Origin: Streptococcus oralis
GTDB taxonomy: Bacteria; Bacillota; Bacilli; Lactobacillales; Streptococcaceae
DNA: 37,829 bases
Direction of reading: 5' to 3'
NCBI RefSeq assembly: GCF_001075875.1
Contig: NZ_JUOS01000003.1
Span: forward strand, 1-37,829
Position numbers and translations under genes: made by a program. Positions 6,703 to 13,030 of the stretch are shown here, piece after piece (the stretch's first letter is position 1; each line of letters begins with the position of its first letter). The notes under the pieces are model-generated. The model was not told the DNA's origin and ran no database searches. It saw only the letters and a program-made list of their open reading frames with translations.

Positions 6703-7164
6703 CTAGTTTTCCTTCTTATTTTCTACTGGTTTGTTTTCTTTAGTCGGTGCGCCTCCAGCTTTTTTCTTGATTTTAGAAGCAAAGAGCTTATAGATATCAT
6801 TACGATTGACATGGGTATGGGTGATAACAATATCTTCTAGTTCAACCTCTTCACGGTATTTAATGCCCAAATCTTCAATTTCAGACTCAGACATATCTGC
6901 GATAGTGAAAAAGAGGGTTTCATGCTGGACAGAAGAATGAATCCCTACAACAATCCCACGGATCTCACCTGTATTGACTTGTACAAATGATCCATCAGGA
7001 TTTCGTTGTGAGCGATCCACTTCAAAGATGATATCAGGACCTTCAATGCCTCGGAAAGTCAGTTTTCCAAGGACAGCTGGGACATCTAGCCCGTCTGTAA
7101 TGACACGATAAGTCTTGTCAGCAATTTGTAATTTTTCTCCGTAGTTTAATCCAATTTTAGCCAT
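6703..7164 (-). CDS. Conserved mobilization-operon protein (153 aa), function unknown
   Basis: This soluble protein has no signal peptide or membrane helix. The first ~110 residues are beta-rich with two short blocks that look structured (LGKLTFRGIEGPDIIFEVDR and GEIRGIVVGI); the last ~25 are a Lys/Asn/Pro-rich tail. It has the position of the second DUF961-type gene (Orf22) upstream of the coupling gene in Tn916-like elements, but I cannot confirm that family from sequence alone. It lies 13 bases upstream of tcpA in the same operon. The ATG has a good GGAGAAAA-type site. Its role in transfer is unknown. Confidence 0.75.
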   Translation of the reverse strand: MAKIGLNYGEKLQIADKTYRVITDGLDVPAVLGKLTFRGIEGPDIIFEVDRSQRNPDGSFVQVNTGEIRGIVVGIHSSVQHETLFFTIADMSESEIEDLGIKYREEVELEDIVITHTHVNRNDIYKLFASKIKKKAGGAPTKENKPVENKKEN

Positions 7165-7185
7165 GTGATTTTCTCCTTTAAATTC

Positions 7186-7482
7186 TTATTTTTTAAGTAC
7201 CAATTTTTCCGCAAAGACATTGAGATAGGGTGCAACAGTATTGCCATTTAGAGCAGTATCTGGGAAAAAGATTGGGTTAACAGTTTCTACTAGAGCATCT
7301 TCTGGAATGACCGTTGTAGAAGCTGGTGTGATGACATGAAAGGCACCGTGCTCTGCACTGTTTAGAATGTGACGTTGGTATTTGCCTTCTTTTCCAAAAA
7401 TAAATTTAGGAGCATTTCCTAAACGTTCGTAGTAAGCAGGGCCAATAAATTCTGGTTTCATTTTAAGTGTTTCTGAGATCAT
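7186..7482 (-). CDS. DUF961-like protein (98 aa)
   Basis: This is a small soluble beta-rich protein. The segment [20 protein letters not shown], then NPI, resembles the conserved core of DUF961 proteins (YdcP / Tn916 Orf22-Orf23), which always stand just upstream of the coupling protein in MobT elements. It sits 21 bases before the 153-aa gene and about 34 bases after the frameshifted 81-codon gene, so it belongs to the same leftward operon. The family has been linked to transfer DNA processing, but no mechanism can be read from the sequence. Confidence 0.72.
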   Translation of the reverse strand: MISETLKMKPEFIGPAYYERLGNAPKFIFGKEGKYQRHILNSAEHGAFHVITPASTTVIPEDALVETVNPIFFPDTALNGNTVAPYLNVFAEKLVLKK

Positions 7483-7516
7483 AAGTTTTTCCTTTCTGAG
7501 TGTAAAATAAAAAGAG

Positions 7517-7763
7517 TTAAGCTAATTGCTTCACTCTTGAGTAATAGTGTGTAAAAAGTTTGCGTTTAAACATACGACTATAGAATTGAATATCCCCATG
7601 AGCATAGCCATTTCTACGAGCATCTTGAGCCAGATGATCTAGATCTATTTGAGCTTGAGCATAAAGTTTAGCCTGTAGTTTATCAGATTCACTAAACATA
7701 CCATAGGTGAATTCATAGTTATCATAGAGTCGTTTACATTGTAGTGCGAAAAAAGTTTGTCAT
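7517..7763 (-). pseudogene. First gene of the mobilization operon, frameshifted in a T6 run (about 81 aa if repaired)
   Basis: The best start is an ATG at 7763 with a GGAG ribosome site; it reads MTNFF and then stops at codon 10. Dropping one T from the six-T run (plus-strand A 7749-7754) gives one open frame of exactly 82 codons: MTNFFALQCKRLYDNYEFTY and on to SRVKQLA at 7517. The internal ATG at 7699 without a ribosome site gives only 60 residues. So this is a single-base frameshift: a pseudogene, a slippage-controlled gene, or a sequencing error in the homopolymer. The protein is charged and helical with no recognised domain. It stands just after the leader terminator. Confidence 0.65.
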
Positions 7764-7786
7764 ATCATTCTCCTTTATTGTAATAA

Positions 7787-7830
7787 GTAAAAAAGCTACT
7801 AAGTGAAAAAAGGAAAGAACTTAGTAGCTT
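7787..7830 (-). terminator. Strong terminator between the leader and the mobilization operon
   Basis: On the minus strand AAGCTACTAAGT pairs perfectly with ACTTAGTAGCTT (7793-7804 with 7819-7830) and is followed by six T. It stands about 15 bases upstream of the ribosome site of the first gene and about 450 bases downstream of the predicted start of transcription. For the operon to be expressed, polymerase must read through it. Confidence 0.75.
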
Positions 7831-8282
7831 GAGAGTAGGTCTATCTAATTAGATAGACAGCAGTAAAGAAAAGTTATTTGGTTGAAGGATCCCTCCTTCA
7901 CGGTGGCAACGTTTAGCAAGGTGCTTTGCGTCAATTACCATCGCTTTCCCAGCCAATCTCATTGGGGAGTCATTATCATACCCTTAAGATTCTCTTACGC
8001 CCTTTGGCGAAGCCAGTTCACTTTACTATTCGGAAAAGTGCGAAAGTCCGAAATGCGTGGAAGCCCACAAGAATTGAGTCTTGTTTTCTATCTTCACTTC
8101 AACCATAAAACGGACTTGACTTTTCTTATCAAAACATTTACAATAAAGGTACGAAGTTTATGTGTTGTTCTGATGATCAGTCCTCTGGTTGTCAGACGCA
8201 CTTTTTATTAAATTGTCAAAGATCATGATTTAGCCTTGAAAATAAGGTTATTATTTTTAAATCCCATATAACCATCAGCTAT
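7831..8282 (-). ncRNA. Long structured 5' leader RNA of the mobilization operon (candidate)
   Basis: No convincing gene lies in this 450-base stretch. As minus-strand RNA it folds into a chain of hairpins. They include AAGUCCG/CGGACUU enclosing GUGG-gcuu-CCAC, CACUUU/AAAGUG, UGGC-uuc-GCCA, CCCCAAU-gag-AUUGG, GAAGGA/UCCUUC, and GUCUAUCU-aauu-AGAUAGAC (7839-7858). The last is followed at once by the operon terminator. It would be made from the consensus promoter at 8289-8317. It could act as an attenuator or antiterminator, or double as a single-strand origin for rolling-circle replication. I do not recognise it as a named RNA family. Confidence 0.5.
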
Positions 8283-8317
8283 ATTTATATTATATAACCA
8301 TTGGTTATATTTGTCAA
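8266..8317 (-). promoter_or_regulatory. Consensus promoter of the mobilization operon with two XRE operators
   Basis: On the minus strand TTGACA (8312-8317) and TATAAT (8289-8294) are both perfect and 17 bases apart. A perfect palindrome ATATAACCA-T-TGGTTATAT (8292-8310) fills the spacer and the edge of the -10. A degraded 19-bp copy (8266-8284, ATATAACCA then AGCTATAT) covers the start of transcription. Binding of the divergent XRE repressor (gene at 8361) would shut the promoter. Confidence 0.8.
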
Positions 8318-8360
8318 GAGATTATTTGAAATTAATACAAAAAAATTTTAGAGGTTTAAA

Positions 8361-8708
8361 ATGGAATTTTCGGAACGATTAAAAAATCTTAGAAAACAAG
8401 CACATCTTACACAAGTCGATGTAGCTGAAAAATTAGGAATTTCGCAACCAGCCTATGCTTCATGGGAACGTGGAGCTAAAAAACCAACACAAGATAATTT
8501 AGTCAAGATTGCACAAGTTTTAAATGTATCAATTGATTATTTAGTTGGTAATTCGGATGAACATCTAAAAGAAGACGAGTTAGATAATGTAGAACTTCTT
8601 TTCCGTATGAATTCAAATGGTCTAACCGAAGAAGAAAAGGCTATTTTCAAGAAAGAGTTGATCGAGTTTATGGAAAAGAGAAAAAAAGCATTTGAAAAAA
8701 ATAAGTAA
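8361..8708 (+). CDS. XRE-family repressor of the element (Arp2/ImmR-like, 115 aa)
   Basis: An N-terminal HTH (residues 4-58, with TQVDVAEKLGISQPAYASWE around the recognition helix) is followed by a ~50-residue helical acidic/basic tail; there is no peptidase domain. It corresponds by position to the ImmR/Arp2 regulators that hold the conjugation promoter of ICEBs1/ICESt3-type elements silent. The operators it probably binds lie 50-95 bases upstream, in the divergent operon promoter. It is followed at 58 bases by an FMN-binding-fold gene, separated only by a weak A/T stem. An ImmA-like peptidase that could destroy it is encoded at 10513. Confidence 0.87.
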   Translation: MEFSERLKNLRKQAHLTQVDVAEKLGISQPAYASWERGAKKPTQDNLVKIAQVLNVSIDYLVGNSDEHLKEDELDNVELLFRMNSNGLTEEEKAIFKKELIEFMEKRKKAFEKNK

Positions 8709-8766
8709 ACAAAAAATTAGCCTTTTTTGTTCGATAACTTCATTGATTAAAAGGAGTGTTTTATAA

Positions 8767-9183
8767 ATGGATGTAAAAAAAGAATTTTTGAAAATAATGT
8801 CAGAACAAAAAGAAATTGCCTTAGCGACATCTGTAAACAATATTCCAAATGTAAGAATAGTAAATTTTGTTTTTGATTCAACCAATAATATACTCTACTT
8901 CTCATCTTTCAAAGGTAATGATAAGATTAAGGAAATGGAATCAAACTCTCATATTGCATTTACTACAATTCCACACTCTGGGAATGAACACGTAAAAGCT
9001 AAGGGCTTAGTTCAAAAAAGTACCAAAACTATTTTTGAAGTGGCGGACCAGTTTATTGCTAAAGTACCAGGTTACAAAAATACTATTGAATTTGCAGGGG
9101 AATCTTTAGTTTTATTTGAAATACGATTTGATACTGCGATCGTTACCAAAGATCTAGAAACAATACAAACTATAGAACTTTAA
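8767..9183 (+). CDS. Pyridoxamine 5'-phosphate oxidase-fold (FMN-binding split-barrel) protein
   Basis: This 138-residue protein has the split-barrel pattern of PNPOx-like flavoproteins: EIALATSVNNIPNVRIVNFV for the first strands, YFSSFKGNDKIKEMESNSHI for the loop and helix near the flavin phosphate, then a beta strand with AKGLVQ. Family members bind FMN, haem or F420 and include general stress proteins. A GGAG site precedes the ATG. It stands between the element's repressor and an unknown two-gene pair. That is an unusual place for a redox protein, but it looks intact. Substrate is unknown. Confidence 0.78.
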   Translation: MDVKKEFLKIMSEQKEIALATSVNNIPNVRIVNFVFDSTNNILYFSSFKGNDKIKEMESNSHIAFTTIPHSGNEHVKAKGLVQKSTKTIFEVADQFIAKVPGYKNTIEFAGESLVLFEIRFDTAIVTKDLETIQTIEL

Positions 9184-9212
9184 ATTAAAGTTCCAAAAAT
9201 GGGGATTAAAGT

Positions 9213-10226
9213 ATGGAGAGTTTTGAAATTGAAATACCAAAAATGGAGCATTTTGAAGTTGATGTCAGAAAAAAGGAATTATACAACTATGATTTCCAAT
9301 CATATTCATTAACTCCACTGCAAAAAGAAGCCTCTTTAGTAGTTGCTAATAAGATTAGAAATAATTTGTTTACTCATATTCCTGAAGCTAAATTATTAAA
9401 AAAACTTATTGAAAAGAATGATAATGACAATGTAGAATACGTTGCAAAATTATCTGAAGTTGCAAAAGAAAAGTTAAAATCGGGAGAATGGAGTTATGGT
9501 ATACGAAAAAAGACAGGCGAGACATATGCAGTATTAAAAGATACTGAATCTGGAAAAATTAAAAGTAGTGTAACCTTAGAGAAAAGGGCTGTCAAAGAGT
9601 TAGGGAATCTACCTGAGCTTTCTGCAATACAAGGGCAACTAGCATCTATTTCAGAACAAATTGAAAGCTTAAATGAACTAGTTATCCGCGTGGAACAAGG
9701 GCAATACAATGATAGATTTTCAGGCTTTTTCAGTGCTCGCCAACTAATTGTAGAGGCCTTAGCAACCAGAAATGAGCAATTAAAAAAAGAATTACTACTT
9801 TCAGCGATTAAAGAAAATAATAATACCATTGCAAAACTAATGATGTCAATTTACACAGATGGTTTAGACTTTATCAACATTAAAACCAATTCAAAAGATG
9901 CAAAAAGAATAAATACTCTGCTTCAACAATCAATTAGTTACCTATCATCTGCAATGCAATTAAATGTTGTTGCTTATACAGTATTAGAGGAACATGAGTC
10001 TGTTATAGCTGTATTAAGCAATTACAAAGCTTTTACTGAGCAAACTTTACTTGAGCCTAAATATGATGGAAAAAGTTTAGCTTGGAAAATTGATAATTTT
10101 ACAAAAGGAAATAGCAGCTCTTTTATAAATTTGACACAGAGTATTTCAGAAAATATCAATGCATTGGTTAACCATTCAGAAACATTATTAGTAGAGGAAG
10201 ATACGAATGAAAGAAGAGAAAGTTAA
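9213..10226 (+). CDS. Unknown accessory protein, helical/coiled-coil rich (337 aa)
   Basis: I do not recognise this protein. It is soluble, with no signal peptide and no clear membrane helix. Residues 1-45 are acidic; 45-130 look mixed and basic. About 133-165 (LSAIQGQLASISEQIESLNE) looks like a short coiled coil. The rest is mostly helical, with a distinctive GQYNDRFSGFFSARQLIVEA block near 165-185. A GGGG-type ribosome site precedes the ATG at 9213. Its last 20 bases overlap the start of a 61-aa zinc-finger gene, so the two are probably made together. Its position in the accessory part of a mobile element makes a defence, toxin or entry-exclusion role possible, but nothing in the sequence proves one. 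Confidence 0.7.
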   Translation: MESFEIEIPKMEHFEVDVRKKELYNYDFQSYSLTPLQKEASLVVANKIRNNLFTHIPEAKLLKKLIEKNDNDNVEYVAKLSEVAKEKLKSGEWSYGIRKKTGETYAVLKDTESGKIKSSVTLEKRAVKELGNLPELSAIQGQLASISEQIESLNELVIRVEQGQYNDRFSGFFSARQLIVEALATRNEQLKKELLLSAIKENNNTIAKLMMSIYTDGLDFINIKTNSKDAKRINTLLQQSISYLSSAMQLNVVAYTVLEEHESVIAVLSNYKAFTEQTLLEPKYDGKSLAWKIDNFTKGNSSSFINLTQSISENINALVNHSETLLVEEDTNERRES

Positions 10227-10392
10227 AACATGTAAATACTTTAGATGTAATAAAGAAGTATACTCTCCAAAAGCAAAATTCTGTGGAGAGCACGAAAGAT
10301 TTTATAGAGAACACAGGAATAAAATTGGAGGGGCGTTGCTGACTTTTGGAGGAATAGCACTTTCAGCTTTGGTAAAAAAAAGAAATAATTAG
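10207..10392 (+). CDS. Small zinc-finger protein with a hydrophobic tail (61 aa)
   Basis: Cys and His residues are spaced C-x4-C-x12-C-x2-H (CKYFRCNKEV, then KFCGEHERF), a likely single zinc site. A 17-residue hydrophobic stretch (GGALLTFGGIALSALV) then ends in KKRNN, like a tail anchor. A GAGGAAG ribosome site lies inside the 3' end of the 337-aa gene, and the starts overlap by 20 bases. This suggests a coupled two-gene module, with the small protein perhaps tethering its partner to the membrane. Function unknown. A terminator follows at once. Confidence 0.68.
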   Translation: MKEEKVKTCKYFRCNKEVYSPKAKFCGEHERFYREHRNKIGGALLTFGGIALSALVKKRNN

Positions 10393-10420
10393 ACTATGTT
10401 TATATATTTAACGTAATATA

Positions 10421-10449
10421 AAAAAAGTGGACACACATCCACTTTTTTT
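10421..10449 (+). terminator. Terminator closing the repressor/accessory operon
   Basis: AAAAAAGTGGA (10421-10431) pairs perfectly with TCCACTTTTTT (10438-10448), followed by more T. It also holds the -35 of the next promoter. Confidence 0.8.
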
Positions 10450-10456
10450 ATATAAT
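10428..10456 (+). promoter_or_regulatory. Promoter of the ImmA-repressor operon
   Basis: TGGACA (10428-10433, 5/6) and TATAAT (10451-10456, 6/6) are 17 bases apart. The -35 lies within the stem of the preceding terminator, so the end of one operon and the start of the next are physically fused. Transcription would start near 10463, about 50 bases before the TTG start codon. Confidence 0.65.
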
Positions 10457-10512
10457 AAACTCAACCGAATTTGTTTAGTTTTGTAATTTATACTTAAAGG
10501 AGGTATCATTCT

Positions 10513-11373
10513 TTGGATGAATTGTATACAAGAATAAGTAAGTCTACAAAACACGTGTTATATCAGTATATGAAGGATCATGACATTTCATTACTAAACT
10601 ATAATTTCAACTACTTCTTTCAACATTGTATTCAGAAATATCAGATTCAAGTGATTAGTCACCACTTCTCCAATCATAAGATTGAAGGATTAACTGTTAT
10701 TGATGAATTAGGTATTAGTTTTTCTTTTGAAAAAGATAATCCAATCGTAAAGCAGAATTTTACTCTGTGTCATGAACTAGGACATTTTATCCTAGAGCAT
10801 GAAGGTAATTATTTTGCAGAATCTATTGATAATCAGGAGAACTTACTAGAGCGAGAAGCGAATATTTTCTCTGCTGTAGTATTAATGCCTGACATTGTTT
10901 TGTTGTCAAAGATTTATTATAGTTGCGATACCTTTCAACATATTCAAAATAGCCTGGATGTTTCAAAGCAGGCATTGTTCTTTCGCCTTTTAGATCTTCT
11001 TAGAGAATATTATCCTGGAAAAGAAAGTACCATTAAGCAGGCTATCGATGCTTATATTGATGGACAAAATGCCACACTACTCCTTTTGTTTCACGGTGTC
11101 AAAGATCAGATTATAAAGGAGTTCAACAACTATCAGACTTCTCTAATCAATAAGATTGAGCAATCAGTAATCAAAAAAGGCTTCGTGACTAGTCAAGAAT
11201 ATCCAGAACTTCTAGATCAAGAGAATTGGAAAACAATAAAGACTTACTGTAATAATTTAAGAGTATGGCTCATTTATGATAGAGGAAAATCAATAGCTTA
11301 TGTTTGGGATAAAAATAAGCTAACAGACAAAGAAGCAAAACAAAAAGCTGAATTGAAATTATTGTTAATGTGA
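10513..11373 (+). CDS. ImmA/IrrE-family metallopeptidase
   Basis: This 286-residue protein has the zinc-peptidase motif HELGH (about residues 92-96) and a downstream acidic EREANIFSAVVLMP motif, typical of ImmA/IrrE (DUF955). In ICEBs1 and ICESt3-like elements such peptidases cleave the XRE repressor and release the element. The start is a TTG at 10513, 8 bases after an AAGGAGGT site; a nearby ATG at 10517 is in the wrong frame. The last ~120 residues are an extra domain without recognised motifs. It is followed 5 bases later by an S24-type repressor, so the two form an operon. The likely target is the 115-aa XRE repressor or the neighbouring S24 repressor. Confidence 0.88.
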   Translation: MDELYTRISKSTKHVLYQYMKDHDISLLNYNFNYFFQHCIQKYQIQVISHHFSNHKIEGLTVIDELGISFSFEKDNPIVKQNFTLCHELGHFILEHEGNYFAESIDNQENLLEREANIFSAVVLMPDIVLLSKIYYSCDTFQHIQNSLDVSKQALFFRLLDLLREYYPGKESTIKQAIDAYIDGQNATLLLLFHGVKDQIIKEFNNYQTSLINKIEQSVIKKGFVTSQEYPELLDQENWKTIKTYCNNLRVWLIYDRGKSIAYVWDKNKLTDKEAKQKAELKLLLM

Positions 11374-11378
11374 GGTAA

Positions 11379-12065
11379 ATGATGTACCAACCAGAAAAAC
11401 TAAAGGCTCGTAGAAAAGAGCTAAAAACGACTCAAAAGGATATTGCAGATCAATTAGGTATTAGCTATCAAGCCTATTCTGCATGGGAGCGTGGAGTAAA
11501 ACAACCGTCTAGAGAAAAAGTAAAGCTTTTGGAGCAGATTCTAAAAGTACCAAAAGGTTATTTTACAGAGCTTGAAATCGTCCGACTATATAAGACTTTA
11601 TCAGATGAAGGAAAGGATCAAGCACTTAGCTATGTAAGAAAACTAGTTCAAAAAGGCCAATGTAAGAATGTTGTTTCGATATCAGAAAAATTATATGAGT
11701 ACCATGTTTACGAAAAAATGTCTGCTGGTATCGGTTCATCAGTTTATAACGTTCAGGACTATGATATTGTTTATTTTGATGAAGAACTAGCCCATGATTT
11801 CGCCTCGTGGATTTCTGGTGACTCAATGGAGCCCAAATATCAAAACGGTTCTGTTGCTCTCATTCGTGAGACAGGATTTGATTACGATGGAGCAGTTTAT
11901 GCCGTTGTCTGTAATAGCCAGACCTATATTAAGCGAGTTTATCGTGAAGAACACGGCTTAAAGTTAGTTTCTATCAACCCTAAGTATAGAGATATTTTTC
12001 TTTCATATGATGAAGATCCGAGAATTGTAGGAATTATTGTCGGAAATTTCATACCATTGGCTTGA
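11379..12065 (+). CDS. LexA/CI-like repressor with S24 self-cleavage domain
   Basis: A 228-residue protein with an N-terminal XRE HTH (about 5-60, TQKDIADQLGISYQAYSAWE) and a C-terminal S24 peptidase domain. The cleavage site is probably the AG in KMSAGIGSS. The catalytic dyad is the serine in SGDSMEP and the lysine in YIKRVY. Such repressors cut themselves when RecA is activated by DNA damage. Together with the upstream ImmA-like peptidase this makes an SOS-responsive switch like Arp1/OrfQ of ICESt3. Two ATGs in a row (11379, 11382) are possible starts; the second is better spaced from GAGG. Confidence 0.9.
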   Translation: MMYQPEKLKARRKELKTTQKDIADQLGISYQAYSAWERGVKQPSREKVKLLEQILKVPKGYFTELEIVRLYKTLSDEGKDQALSYVRKLVQKGQCKNVVSISEKLYEYHVYEKMSAGIGSSVYNVQDYDIVYFDEELAHDFASWISGDSMEPKYQNGSVALIRETGFDYDGAVYAVVCNSQTYIKRVYREEHGLKLVSINPKYRDIFLSYDEDPRIVGIIVGNFIPLA

Positions 12066-12190
12066 TTCCGCTATTTTATGATGTAGATAAAGTAGAAAAC
12101 GAAAGTTTCCATACAGCAATAAATTTTTCTAGAGATTTTACATATTTACTCAAAGCTAATGCACAAGATATTGACTATAAAGTTAGATAG
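12062..12190 (+). CDS. Possible translationally coupled 42-aa ORF
   Basis: A TTG at 12062 overlaps the TGA stop of the repressor gene (TTGA). It opens a 42-residue frame beginning LIPLFYDVDKVENESFHTAI and ending DIDYKVR at 12190. The stop codon lies in the terminator stem. There is no independent ribosome site, so it would depend on re-initiation. It may instead be the tail of an older, longer repressor gene. I recognise no domain. Confidence 0.25.
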   Translation: MIPLFYDVDKVENESFHTAINFSRDFTYLLKANAQDIDYKVR

Positions 12191-12217
12191 AAAAAATCTA
12201 ACTTTTGGGATGTTTTT
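12179..12217 (+). terminator. Terminator after the ImmA-repressor operon
   Basis: AAAGTTAGAT (12179-12188) pairs perfectly with ATCTAACTTT (12196-12205); a T-rich stretch (TTTTTT) follows by 12219. Confidence 0.65.
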
Positions 12218-12299
12218 TAGTATGAAATTAACTTATTAGAACAAAGTTCAACTTTTTCTATCTATATTTGGAGGGTATTCCATTTTTGCTACAAAAAAC

Positions 12300-12321
12300 C
12301 ACCTATTCGGTAAAATAGGTG
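12300..12321 (-). terminator. Terminator of the lipoprotein gene
   Basis: CACCTATT pairs with AATAGGTG (12300-12307 with 12314-12321), and on the minus strand six T follow. It lies 10 bases after the lipoprotein stop codon. Confidence 0.75.
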
Positions 12322-12330
12322 TGAATGATG

Positions 12331-12693
12331 TTATTTATATCCATATTGTTTTAGAGCGTTATTATATGCTTCGCTATCTTTAAGATAGTAGTCGTGCTTA
12401 ACTCCACTAATGTCAACAGAAAAGACCCCATCTTTAAATGAATATTCTTCTATTCGACTTGCAATATTTTGTCCAGTTAATTCGATCGTATTCTTTTTTT
12501 TGTTAATGATAAAACTATCGGCTTCTCCATGCTCTATGGAAGCATTATCTCCTTTAATAGTAAACGCCAACTCGTTTCTTTCACTTGAGATCCAATAATA
12601 CTCACCATCTAAAGATTGGTAGTTGTTTTTAGAGCAAGCAATTAACGAAATGATTGATAATGAAAGTAGTAGTATACCTATTAATTTTCTCAT
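12331..12693 (-). CDS. Small putative lipoprotein (120 aa)
   Basis: The N-terminus MRKLIGILLLSLSIISLIAC is a classic lipoprotein signal with lipobox LIAC (Cys20), so the mature ~100-residue protein is expected on the outer face of the membrane. The rest is a small beta-rich domain (DGEYYWISSERNELAFTIKG and onward) like the short uncharacterised lipoproteins of streptococci. A GGAGG ribosome site precedes the ATG. Two near-identical palindromes at 12756-12797 upstream suggest tight regulation. It could be element cargo or a chromosomal gene; the position argues for cargo. Confidence 0.75.
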   Translation of the reverse strand: MRKLIGILLLSLSIISLIACSKNNYQSLDGEYYWISSERNELAFTIKGDNASIEHGEADSFIINKKKNTIELTGQNIASRIEEYSFKDGVFSVDISGVKHDYYLKDSEAYNNALKQYGYK

Positions 12694-12755
12694 AGTTTTA
12701 GCCTCCTTTTATAATTTGAATTTTACCAAAATAATATTACAAGAGCATGTCAGTG

Positions 12756-12797
12756 TCTGTTATAACGGAAAAATGAAGAAATGTCTATTATAACAGA
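12756..12797 (-). promoter_or_regulatory. Tandem palindromic operators upstream of the lipoprotein gene
   Basis: TCTGTTATAACGGA (12756-12769) and TCTATTATAACAGA (12784-12797) are two forms of one palindrome, spaced exactly 28 bp. On the minus strand the second reads TCTGTTATAATAGA and contains a TATAAT -10. A regulator bound here would control the lipoprotein; which one is unknown. Confidence 0.5.
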
Positions 12798-12890
12798 AAA
12801 TAATAAAGTTTCAGGAAAATACTTATTTTAATGATGGTTTAGTCACTTTTCATTATAGGTCTTAAGGGACTTTTTTTCTACAACAAAAGA

Positions 12891-12940
12891 GGCTCCATAA
12901 TTCCTACAGTGGTGTTACCCACTAAAGAAATTATAGAGCC
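12891..12940. repeat. Back-to-back ISL3-like terminal repeats (50-bp IS scar or hairpin)
   Basis: GGCTCCATAATTCCTACAGT at the left and, on the opposite strand, GGCTCTATAATTTCTTTAGT at the right are near-identical inverted ends almost touching each other. They look like the terminal repeats of an ISL3-type insertion sequence with its whole interior lost. The hairpin may also act as a terminator. Confidence 0.45.
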
Positions 12941-12992
12941 AAGATTCATTTGCTCAATCATTATGATTGGGGATTTTTATGTTGGCTTCAAA

Positions 12993-13019
12993 AAGCTCAC
13001 TATTTAAAATAGTAAGCTT
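12993..13019 (-). terminator. Terminator of the oxidoreductase-TetR operon
   Basis: A long near-perfect inverted repeat (AAGCT-ACTATTT paired with AAATAGT-AGCTT, 12993-13019) is followed on the minus strand by TTTTTG. It lies 11 bases past the TetR stop. Confidence 0.7.
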
Positions 13020-13030
13020 AAAATCAAGAT

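Noticed and set aside
7861-7930. T-box riboswitch, suggested by a GGTGGCAAC-like stretch near a terminator
   Set aside because: The conserved T-box sequence (AGGGUGGNACCGCG) is not present on the transcribed strand, and the downstream genes are not amino-acid genes.
7882-8211. 109-codon plus-strand open frame in the leader region
   Set aside because: No ribosome site, odd composition; the region is better explained as a structured minus-strand leader RNA whose hairpins dictate the sequence.
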